Assembly (NCBI GenBank): GCA_021234155.1
Contig: JAJEKV010000312.1
Span: 84,501 to 148,500, forward strand
Source: Isoetes taiwanensis
Lineage: Eukaryota > Streptophyta > Lycopodiopsida > Isoetales > Isoetaceae
Reading direction: 5' to 3'
Length of the DNA stretch: 64,000 nt
The notes under the pieces are model-generated. The model saw nothing but the letters and a program-made list of their open reading frames with translations. It was not told the DNA's origin and searched no databases. A program made the translations under genes and the position numbers. Of this stretch, positions 35,456 through 45,139 are shown in pieces; the first letter of the stretch is position 1; the number at the start of each line of letters is the position of its first letter.

Positions 35456-37018
35456 TTATCCAAACTTAACCTTAAGTTTAGGCCCAGTAATATGAGCATG
35501 AGAAGACCCTTCATTCAGCATATTAGGCGCAGTATCATCAAGTCTTGTAATAGCAGGGTAACTATCAATAGCACTCTTCATGAGTTTAGGTGGTCTCAAA
35601 ATACCACTAGGAGGTGTATTTGCTGCCTGAAATCTTTTCCTTGGTGCAGTAGCCATTCCAAGGCTATAATTGTCATGCAAATGATCTTTGAGGAAATCCA
35701 TGGACTTAAGAGTCTTTTCAATGATGTCCACCAGTTTGGAGTTGCCAAACTTTTCCTTCAGATTGCAATTAGGATTAGCTGCTAGCTTATGCGTCATATC
35801 AAACATAAGATCTCTCACGGTGAGATACCCAACATAAGATAAGACCACTCCTCTTATAGGTTCTGTAGAGAGATATGAAGATAGCAGAGCATACCTTTTT
35901 TGGATAGGATCATTGGGCCAAATTACTTCCAAATGGTTCAACATGAACCAAATCAGCTGGTCAAACCACACTATGTTATCAGGGCATTTATCCTCGGTAA
36001 CATTATCACAGTTGCACTTGATGAATGGGCAGTAAGTTCTCCAAATTCTCTTAAGATAAAAGTCAATTCTCTTTTCCGAGGTTTTCGCCATATGCCCTTT
36101 CTGTCCTATATAGGCAGCAGATCCTAGAGTGCAAGTCCTTTCCAGAAACTGAAAGTAGTTGAATGGTAAAACAGGAACAATTCTCCTAATATGTTTGGTG
36201 AATGATAGGGCATCAGTTTTAGCTTTTCTCACCTCTGTATCAGATAAATTGGCCAACCTGGCAATAACACCCAAGTTGTTACTCTTCCAAAGAGCATGCT
36301 GGAATTGCTCGCCATGAACTTCAATGTTCCTGCTGGACATAATAGGAAAAGCTCCACAGTTGAAAAGATTTAACTCCACAATGTTATATGCCTTCAACTC
36401 AGCCTTTATAGTTTCTATTTCATTTATTTCTGCAGTCTCAAGAACAGGCTCATCAGCTGTGGGCAGCTCCACAACTTCATCTAATAGGCTGACATCAAAT
36501 AAGGCATTAGTAAGGATTGGCTTGGGAGACTGTGGCTTAGGTTTTTTCATCTTCATATTGACAGGTGGGAAAGAAAGTTTTTTTAGCTCATTGGTTGTCT
36601 CCAGCATGGTAAGGCCCTTGACAAATAATAGCAGGTCACTAAGATCTTTCTGGTCTGCTTGAATATGGGCACCAGGAAGCATATTATAAGCATTGTCAAT
36701 CAACATTTTGCAAATAGAAAGATCATACTTGACTTCATTAATAAGAGCAACCAGCTCAAGCATGTTATTGAAGCCGAAGAATAGGATTACTGAAATTTCC
36801 CCTTCAATGAGAGCTTTCTCCTTCTCAATAAAAAGTTTATGCACTTCAGGTTTAAAGCAACACGACAGAATGGTCTGAACAGCCTTATTTGGCGCAATGA
36901 TGCCAGCAGCAGCATACCCACTCAAGAGGGTATCAGAATACCATCCAGGTCTGGAGTCAGCAACAATGTGATTTTTGACTTGATGAGTAGCCAATGATCT
37001 AGAGATAGGGGCCCCTTC
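35456..37018 (-). CDS. Retroelement ORF1, unrecognised protein of about 520 aa
   Basis: A long open frame runs on the minus strand. The previous in-frame codon is a TAG that overlaps a strong acceptor (TTTCTTTTAG/GAAGGG), so the coding part probably starts at 37018 as an internal exon (EGAPISRSLATHQVKNHIV). There is no in-frame ATG near the start. The acceptor is in phase 0, matching the SAP exon donor at 38938. Visible features: a Lys/Pro-rich linker (MKMKKPKPQSPKP) near residue 145-160; a Cys cluster, CPFIKCNCDNVTEDKC, near 315-330; a basic tail with APRKRF; and the end GPKLKVKFG. Its 3' end has a donor-like CTTAAG/GTTAAG in phase 0. No known domain recognised. By position it could be a nucleic-acid-binding (Gag-like) partner or the N-terminal half of the RT protein. 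Confidence 0.75.
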   Translation of the reverse strand, partial: EGAPISRSLATHQVKNHIVADSRPGWYSDTLLSGYAAAGIIAPNKAVQTILSCCFKPEVHKLFIEKEKALIEGEISVILFFGFNNMLELVALINEVKYDLSICKMLIDNAYNMLPGAHIQADQKDLSDLLLFVKGLTMLETTNELKKLSFPPVNMKMKKPKPQSPKPILTNALFDVSLLDEVVELPTADEPVLETAEINEIETIKAELKAYNIVELNLFNCGAFPIMSSRNIEVHGEQFQHALWKSNNLGVIARLANLSDTEVRKAKTDALSFTKHIRRIVPVLPFNYFQFLERTCTLGSAAYIGQKGHMAKTSEKRIDFYLKRIWRTYCPFIKCNCDNVTEDKCPDNIVWFDQLIWFMLNHLEVIWPNDPIQKRYALLSSYLSTEPIRGVVLSYVGYLTVRDLMFDMTHKLAANPNCNLKEKFGNSKLVDIIEKTLKSMDFLKDHLHDNYSLGMATAPRKRFQAANTPPSGILRPPKLMKSAIDSYPAITRLDDTAPNMLNEGSSHAHITGPKLKVKFG

Positions 37019-37154
37019 CTAAAAGAAATATGATATTCACAAGTAAGTAGGTGTAACAACAAATTATTAAAGGAAATTTTAGAAGCATGATGAATGATGA
37101 ATGATGAAGGTTTCCAAGGTCCACACTAGTAAAACTAGTGAACTGAAATGGGGT

Positions 37155-40100
37155 ATATATAGACTAGCCAAAACCAAAACCAAAGCCTAGTTTAGCCATC
37201 CAAAAAGCCCTGGGTAAACCAAAAGCTGATGGACTTATCAGTCCTTTTAATTTTAGATAAAACCAAAAGGGAACCTTGGAAACCAAATAAGTTTGAAGAT
37301 TTGTATACCTACTAATTATGCTGAGTATGAATTTTAAACCCAAACGTGGATATGGACAAAGGGAAACTATTTATTCACTGATGTTAACTATAATATTAAG
37401 GAAGAACAATCAAAATATTCCAGCAATGCAAAACATTGAGTAGAAGACAGAAAGTGTTAAGGAGTACAAGTCAGAAGATGCATAATAATAAAGGATCTAT
37501 CAGATCAACCAGAAATGCAATATTACCAGCAATATACTACCCATAACTCAACTATAGTAGAAAATGTAATATATTGATATGACAAAAAATGTTGGTAGCA
37601 ATATGATAACTAAAGGCAAAAAGATAATTCAGTTCAAGTGTATATTACAGCCGTGATGGTTTAGCTTCCAAATATTTCCAAAGGTACAGAAAAAGCATAC
37701 CACAAAAGGTGATTATAATAAGCAGATTTGTAGAAGAAAGATCAGCTGAATAATTCCAAACCGTATAATTCTTGCAAATACCAACCATACAAGAGATATG
37801 GGAAAAGGAAGTTCGGTTACCTGTAGCACAAATAGCAATAGTTAGCCTTATGAGGGTAAAAACTGCTAGTGCTAACAGGTAAGCAATGAACTATCCTTGG
37901 CTTATCGCCCGTCACCCACAAATTAAAATACATAATGCATAAACCATAAAACATAAAACATAGCTGAAAATACAAATTTACAGTTGGTAGCAAACTAGGA
38001 AAATAGGTCACAGTAGAACCTGTCATAAATCAGAGTGTTAAATGCCAAAGTTAGATCCCTAAGTAACGGCTTTCATATTGGGAGCAGAGGTTGTTATTAG
38101 ATGTGGGCCAATATAATTTTTAGACATGCAGGCATGCGAAGTAGTAGCAAGAAGCTATCATAGTGGAGATGGCAGAAAATCTAATAAAGTAATGTTAGTG
38201 GTGCGACCATCAGCAAACTATCAGTTATAAATTATCAGTCCTATGAGCGGGTTGTGAATTTTGGATAGACAAGTAATATATGTCTGAGTGATATTGCAGA
38301 TCATGCCAATGTTACAGCAACAGATTAATCAACCATTTACAAAGGTAAAGAGCGAGAAATTAGCTTGAATATAGAATAAGCAAGTGAAGTAATATTATAG
38401 TAAACACCTAAACCTATACCAATCTAGTGGAAAGTATGTGTTAGGCCACATTACTGGACATCAGTAATTAGTAATAGACAGCCATACATCCATAACAGCA
38501 TAATTGCATCATAACAGGTAAGACCAATCTGACTCCAAATTAACCCAGCGAGATTATTAATCAGAAGTTCATAATCAAAGAAAATTGTTATCCTACAATA
38601 TCCACCATATGCTAGTTATGATATACCAGTGGATCACACTATATTAGTACAAATTAAATAAGGCAGATGCGCTAATCATTACGAGAATTAAATAGGAGAT
38701 CAGTGGAGAAGAAAATAATCAAGTCAAATCCTACCATTGAACTTGCATAAATAACACACCAACATAAGATAACCATACTCAGATCAGGGCACTGAAAATG
38801 TGGAATCAAGCATAGAGCAATTTACATGAGATAGCAATCAAAACATATTGAAGCAAAATGGGCCATAATACTACCATACAGATCCGAATTATGTGCCTAT
38901 ATTCTTCATTTAAGGGAACTGAAAAAATTAATCAAACCTGATTGGGCTGCAGCTCATCATCAGATTTTTCTTCATCAGATATATCCTCTATAGACAGGGG
39001 CACATGGATAATATTGGAAGGCTCATGGATGGTGTTGGAAGGCTCTCAAGCATTTTTTGCCAAAGATTGCCGCAGACTTTGAATCCGGATGCCATGAATT
39101 TTTTGATGTTTGTCTCCACTCTCCCCATCGGGATCAATCCCATTAATCCCTGCATAATTCCAAAGAATTGTGCCTTGGTAGGTCGCGACACCGGGATGCT
39201 CAATCCCTCTTCTCCTAAGAATTTCTATAAGCTTATGTCGGGTGTGCCCTTTGTTTTTGGCCCCCGGGGCCCCAGCCATGCTAATGCGAAAAAATGCAGG
39301 TGTTCAAACACTCAACATGCCTTATATGGTCGGCCAGAAGGTTAAGCTAAGCTAATATCATGTTTGCAGTATTAAATAAGTATAAAGCTAGCTGATTAAG
39401 ATGTATATTCAACAAATACAAGAATCGAAAAACCAGTTACCTGAGAAAACCCTAAAGTAGTAAGGTCCAGAAAAAGCCATTGCAAAACTCCAGTTACGGG
39501 TAAGACAGTTAAGGGTCTTTGTATAATCCGAAAATATCTTGTGCAAATTTCCAGCTCAGGGAGCGACAGTTAGTGATTATACATCACTCGACTTTTTGCT
39601 TCAGAAGCCGTGAAGAAGATCTAGGGTTACGCCTCCACGTCCGGCATTATTTGCACTGCCCTAAAATTTCAATAATATAGAGGTCCACCATATTAAGACA
39701 ATATTTAAATAATGCTGAACTTAAGCAATTTGTGAACATTCAAGTACAAGATACCCCTAGGCACCATATTTTAAGACAATGTAGCATACTCCATTAGAGG
39801 TGTATTTTACTCATATATGCCCTGTTTGCTTCAAATATATTGCTCTCACATAATACATAATGATTGCATCCTGCCATTCTATTTATAGAAAGCCATAATT
39901 TCAAGTTTTCACCCTGAGGGCTTATAATCCCGAGTAGGCTGGTATCACACCATTAGTTGTAGTGCCATCTTCCATGCTTATGATCAGTACCTATTTTCCC
40001 TATTAGAGGGCTCTCTGTAGTAAGTTCAATTAGCAAGAATTGAATCAAATTTAACAAACATAAACAAAGTTAAACAAAATTAGCCAGCCCCAGACTCTGC

Positions 40101-40742
40101 TGCATTTATTCATCATTTGCCTTGCTATCCTTTCCAACAGCATTGCATCTCTACCCAATAATTATTATGCCATATTATGCACCGTACATCAAGATTGGCT
40201 ATAAAGATATTAAGCTAGTTAATGGTGCCGATCAAACAGTGCAAGTTTAGGTAATAAGAAACAAACCAAGGCCATGGAAAATTAGTGGTTGGGATGAAAC
40301 CGAACAGGACAGAACAAGGGTTCAACATTCATGTGGCAAACCCATAAGCCAAATAGGAATTAACCAAGCTTCAAATGTACCTTGAGGTCCATCAGAACAG
40401 GACCCAGTAGAAATATTTTGCCCAAATAGTATTAGTCATCAAAGGTATCTCTTTGTTCATGGTACAGTCCTTACCTGGTAAAAGCACCAAAGGAAAGGCC
40501 TGAATTACAACATTAAGTGAAAGAGGATAAGAATCTGGGATTTAAATCATAATAATTCACAGCCTAGCTGGCACAAATGTCAAAGGAGTATACCCTATGC
40601 TAGCCATCAAGGTACCAGTTTATAACTAATACAACAGGATGAGAAGAGAATGGCTTAGAGAACACTTGAGACAAGACTGTAGAATCATTGCTTATTAGGG
40701 AAATCTAGTAATTATCCAAAAACAAACAAAGGCCACATATAT
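37155..40742. repeat. Right direct repeat (pseudo-LTR), 5' copy relative to the RT
   Basis: Starts TATATAGACTAGCCAAAACC and ends AAAGGCCACATATAT. It lacks the 2.5-kb insertion of the left copy. By eye about 15 differences are spread over 3.3 kb, plus dense clusters in the SAP exon and two smaller spots (about 38000 and 40092). On the minus strand this copy is upstream and should contain the promoter of the element. Confidence 0.9.
38938..39279 (-). CDS. SAP/HeH-like exon of the retroelement (right copy, frame-disrupted as given)
   Basis: Same exon as 31101-31440, but with over 20 differences including about ten indels within 240 bases. Only HTRHKLIEILRRRGIEHPGV remains in frame. Both splice sites and the ATG (39279-39277) are kept. 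This is the copy positioned to be the first exon ahead of ORF1 (intron 37019-38937, about 1.9 kb, phase 0). The changes sit at CAG/CTG sites, so they may be reading errors rather than real mutations. Confidence 0.55.
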
Positions 40743-40985
40743 CTATTATCACTCATATATATACAATTATATGAGCTCTACCAACATGTTGGTAGAGATT
40801 GATCTCGGCCGTCCATCTATGAGATGGACGGTCGAGACAGTGACACCGCGTAACTCCCCAAGTAGCCCCATGTTGGTAGACATTGAGGTGTCATCGTTGT
40901 GGCCGTTGAATGTGCAAGATCTAAGGTCTAGATGTTGTCACACTAATTTTAGGGCTTTTTATGTGGGCCGTTGGATTTGTTGAAT
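40743..40985. repeat. Continuation of the interrupted left module plus body type B
   Basis: ATATATATACAATTATATGAG is the expected right half of the left module begun at 26691. It is followed by a perfect 22-base palindrome, CTCTACC AACATGTT GGTAGAG, at about 40776-40797. Then GGCCGTCCATCT-ATG-AGATGGACGGTC forms another hairpin. The type-B body follows (GAGGTGTCATCG, GTGCAAGATCTAAGG). The retroelement therefore inserted inside a pre-existing copy of this repeat. Confidence 0.75.
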
Positions 40986-42540
40986 TGTGTGGGTTGCTTG
41001 AGGTGTCGTTACTTGGGTGAGGTAAAATCTTAGGAGTTTAGGGTAGGGGGGTTTAGGATATGCGAAGGTTTCTTTAAAGTCAACTTTTAATGGTTGTTGA
41101 TAAGGGAATTAAATATTGGATGTTTATGCTGATAAGTGGATTAAATGATGGAAGTTGGAATGCTGAACTGTCGACAGGGTTGTTGTCCACGTTTCCTATG
41201 GAATGAAGTCGGAAAAGGGCTAGGACTCGAAGGGGGAATGAAGATGCAGATTTTTTATGAGGGGCGGCTATGGCAGTGTCGGGAACACGTGGAGATGAGG
41301 TTGGAGGCTATTTTAGAAGAGCGAGTTTGTGTGGAGGTTAGTATGATGAACTTGAGCTTGGCTGGTGGTGTCTGCTCTGTGGTTTTTTGGCTATTTCGTG
41401 ATAGGCATTGAGAGAGTTAGGTATTTGGCTTCTGGAGGTGAGAATGACTGAGAATTGAATAGGGAATGTATGCTTGTTGGTCTAAGATAATTTGCCTTTG
41501 CACGTATCTGATGCATTCGTGATATCTATTGAGCTATTGGAGAATATTTGATTGGAATCCCCCTTTTTTGCCGCCCATTTTGATCCGCTATTTTGCTCCC
41601 AGCCTCCGCCTCCATACTCCTGGTATGCAGCCGTTCTTGGCAAATAAAACCTCCGGTTCCACACAAAAGGCGACCTTGCACCAAGATCTGCGAGATAAAG
41701 TGGTGAGGCAGACCGGTATTTATTCTCTGTTATGTTTTTCGCTTATATCTGTAGCAATTAAGCGGGATCATATACAGATGCCAAAAATCCTTTGTCATTT
41801 GGGGGTCAATTTTCTGCGTCTATTTCCGGCCTTTTTGAAGCCCCCTCTCCTCTATCTGGTAAGCACATACTAAATATGAAGCGGTTTCTTTTTGCAGTCC
41901 TGGGTTCCGACTTTCTAACTCCAGACATGCCGGCTTTTTTTGTCTGGTGGGACTCGGCTCGAACCGCAGCTCAGATTTCTTTTTATCCCCTCGGCTTATT
42001 GAGTAATCTGTACTAAACCGGCATGCGGAACTCTATCATCCCGGACCAATTAAAAATTTATGATGCAAGACTCTAGCTTCTTTGGACTCTTCAATAAAAT
42101 GTTCTTTCTTATTTAGGCCATAACCGAAGTCGTTTTTTTGCAGTCCGGCTTGGGTATCGGTAAAATAGTTTTGTAGCTTCATGTCAATGAGATTTCTCCT
42201 TGGTTTGGTGCAACCGGAGCTTTGTTACAGAAATCGTTCTTCCCCGCAGTGCGATTCTGCTATTTCTAGGATTTGTTCTGCGGTATCGTGGTTCGGCTTA
42301 TCCCTGTCTTAGATCTCTACTTCTATTGGGAATATGAGTTCATCTCTTAATCGATCCGGGCGGACCGTCGGAGCCAAATTTTCCAGCGCACAAGAAACAA
42401 GTACAAGTACTCTATTCACTGGGTATTTTATGGTGGCCGGGACTTCATAGTGTACCCCTGTTTTTGATAATCTGTCTTGGTGAAGGCTTTTCAGCTTTAC
42501 AAGGATTTTCTAACCCCAAAGCCTTTAGTATCTAGCTTTT
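40986..42540. other. No recognised gene
   Basis: Several medium open frames (41145-41411, 41529-41873, 41792-42016, plus) overlap without a shared motif. Some have slightly more balanced base composition than their surroundings, so decayed exons are possible. Nothing can be assigned. Confidence 0.4.
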
Positions 42541-42547
42541 CACTTCC

Positions 42548-43224
42548 GTGTTCAAAGAAATCTTTAATGACCTAAATAAGGTCGCTTTAGCAATGACCCT
42601 AGCTATGGATCCCGGAGATTTTTTTCTCCTCGATTTAGATGAATTTTTCCCTTCTTTGGGCATGAATCTCCATGCTACCCATTTTGAGTCTAATGTTGTT
42701 GTTTCATCCCCTTCTTTGTTTCCGTGTTTTTACAATTCCTCTGTTTCTACACATGATGAAATGCTTAGCATTAATATCAGTTCATGTAACATGATTTAGC
42801 TCTGATGCTCGATATGTCTTTGGAAGATTTTTTATGTGAAACAATAATAGGTGATAGGGACTTATTAGAAAAAGATGGGGTTTCAGAGATTTTAGTTGAA
42901 ACAAGACTGGTACAAGACGATTTTTCCGAGGTTGTAGATGATCCGAGACCCGCAGAAAGAGATGATTTTGCTGATCATTCTCCTCTGGATGCTTTGGTTT
43001 CAGATTCCTTTGTTTCAGATGCTTCCCGGTGTTCTTTCCCATGTATATTTGACGTTGAAGAAGTTCTAGACGCCAGTGTTAATGAAATGTCTACTACAAA
43101 TACTTCATGCATCCTAGATTTTGGTCCAGGGACGTTTTGTGCTGAACAGGGCTGCGGCGACATGCTGAACAGGGAATTCGAAATGGATGTTTGTAGCTTG
43201 CAGAGATGCAATATAGGGTTGTGA
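42548..43224 (+). CDS. Two linked acidic open frames of unknown family
   Basis: Frame 42548-42799 (83 codons) and frame 42805-43224 (139 codons) lie head to tail, six bases apart; the end positions place them in different frames. The second is strongly acidic and Ser/Asp-rich, with LEDFLCETIIGDRDLLEKDG near its start and FSEVVDDPRPAERDDFADHS further on. It ends near a Cys-containing stretch. Together they look like one acidic disordered region broken by a shift or a small intron. I recognise no domain. The HKT fragment follows about 0.75 kb downstream, but HKT proteins have no such region. Confidence 0.35.
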
Positions 43225-43301
43225 CTTGGTAGATGCATTTCCAGCATGCCAAACCCAAACAGGGAGTCGTGGCGCCGCTCGCAAAGGCGGAGAAACTTTT
43301 C

Positions 43302-43471
43302 GAAATAATCTTATCTTGCCGGATGTTTCTATCTTGCCGGATGCCATGGCATTGCAGAATCCTGTCGGCTATGGATATGGAGCATTGAAATAATCTTATC
43401 TTGCCGATGTTTCTATCTTGCCGGATGCCATGACATTGCGAGAATCACATCGGCTATGGATATGGAGCATG
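43302..43471. repeat. Tandem duplication of about 85 bases, two copies
   Basis: AAATAATCTTATCTTGCC, GATGTTTCTATCTTGCCGG, ATGCCATG.CATTGC and TCGGCTATGGATATGGAGCAT recur in the same order. Within each copy TATCTTGCCG is itself repeated. Some differences between copies are single inserted or lost bases. Confidence 0.8.
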
Positions 43472-43949
43472 TGTCCAACGGCTTGGTTCCTTCGCATTTG
43501 CAGCTACAATGTTTGTGCAGCAGACGCTTCTATATGTGTCGGTTTTAATTCTCCTCTTACTTCATCGTTTTGAAGCTTCTTCTCGTGAATCATGCCTAGC
43601 TTTTTTTCTCATTTCGAGGATTTCAATTTAGCTTGAGGTTATGGTGCTATTGTAAACTTCAAGGACATCCAAGTCTTGATCTGTTAGGTTCTCTTACGTA
43701 AGCGGTTTATGAGAGGTTTATGCACGTGGTTTTTAAACATGGGTCTATTGTAATGTCATTTGCCAAGATCTTTTAGTATGGTGTTTGATTATGGTTCACA
43801 TATTTGAGTAGCTGGTAGTTGCCCACGGTATTTAGATAGTTTCATTTTCATCTTTGGCATGGTCATCTGCGCAAGAGAAAACCATTTTATTTTTCGATGT
43901 ACCATCTACAACGTGCTCCACTTTGACGGGTTTCCAGGCCTGTTACTTT

Positions 43950-45055
43950 TTACCTCGTCATGCTACATGCATTTGGTTTGTCCAGTAGTTGAGGTTTGCT
44001 TTGTCTCTTCACCTCATGGTCTTAGAGTTCTTGAGGATCACAAAGCAAATCCTTTCTTATTTGGACTATTTACTACGGTCTCTCTATCTGCGGATGCCGG
44101 ATTCAATCTGATAGATGAAAGTTATATCCCATTTACAAAATCACTTTGCTTGCTCATCTGGCTAGGAGGATTAATCTTGCTTGGAAATACTATGTACCCA
44201 ACATGCCTTAGGGGAGTAATAGTCTTGCTCCACAGGTATTCAAGAGAAAAGGACAAGTTGGCATATGAATATTTATTACAAAGATTCTAGAAAATGCTTC
44301 ACACATCTTTCCCTAGAAAACAGACCATGTGGCTTCTTATAGTGGTCATGGTTCTCAATGCCACGTAAATGATCTCATTCATGAGTTTGGAATGGAAATC
44401 TGTGGTAGTTGATACTCTAGATCCAATTCAGAAGATTGTAGTAGCATACTTTCAGTCTATAAACACATGCCATGCAAGTGCAAATGCAATTGATCATCTC
44501 AAAACTTGCACTAGCCTAGCCCTTGTTGCTATATGTTGGCATGATGCACATTTCAGCTTATCCAGTCTATTTGTTAGGCAAAACACTAAGATAACCTCTG
44601 AAGAACAAATTGTTTACTCACAAAGAATGTAGAAAACTGTTGGCTCGTGATTCTGTTGTGGTCTTTGTAGTCTGTTCTCTTGCTCGCATTATTGAGGGAA
44701 ATCGAATTGAACATGATCCACTCAATTTCTCTATATTCAACTTAATATTTGAAGTTATCGATTGCCTCACGCCAATGTGGGCTTATCATTTGGATATAGT
44801 TGCAGCTTGATTAGTCAAGGTTCTTCATGTCGAGATGTGCCTTTTAGCCTCTCTGGGTTGTTTGGGGTTGCAGGAAAGCTTGTTATTATTGTGGTGATGA
44901 TTCTTGGCAAACAAAGAGATTTACCAGACAATACAGATGCAGCACTGATGATGCCTAACAAAATTGTTGAGGAATCTTATGCTACCTTTTGCAAGAAACT
45001 GGATAAAAAAGACAAGCTTGGATATTCTAATGAAGAGTTGAGTCAAAGTTTTTGA
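43950..45055 (+). pseudogene. HKT-type sodium/potassium transporter, C-terminal half, broken
   Basis: The plus strand gives most of the second half of an HKT/Trk cation transporter. GLFTTVSLSADAGFN is the second selectivity-loop region (family: VFTTVSTFSNCGF). LGNTMYPTCLRGVI matches LLGNTLFPPCLR, and REKDKLAYEYLLQR follows. After two in-frame stops (TAG at 44288-44290, TAA near 44366) come SLEWKSVVVDTLDPIQKIVV and AYFQSINTCHASANAIDHL, the third loop (family: FQ.VN.RHAGE..VD). A frame change then gives RIEHDPLNFSIFNLIFEVI. Another change gives HANVGLSFGYSC, the fourth loop, and KLVIIVVMILGKQRDLP. The normal family end follows. At least two stops and two shifts make it non-functional. Such proteins retrieve Na+ at the plasma membrane. 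Confidence 0.9.
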
Positions 45056-45110
45056 AGGATGAGGCAAAGACTAGGACATTGTAAACGGCTTATAGATACA
45101 AGAAACTTAT

Positions 45111-45132
45111 CGCGGCGGCCAAGGCCGCCGCG
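45111..45132. other. GC-rich perfect palindrome after the HKT remnant
   Basis: CGCGGCGGCC-AA-GGCCGCCGCG: ten paired bases around a two-base centre in an otherwise AT-rich stretch, 55 bases after the HKT frame ends. It could be a leftover transposon end or a chance cruciform. No matching copy was seen elsewhere. Confidence 0.6.
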
Positions 45133-45139
45133 AACGTTT

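Noticed and set aside
37020-37140. ATGAATGATGAATGATGAAGG short tandem as an ORF1 start region
   Set aside because: It lies in the inferred intron upstream of the ORF1 acceptor on the opposite strand and has no open frame link.
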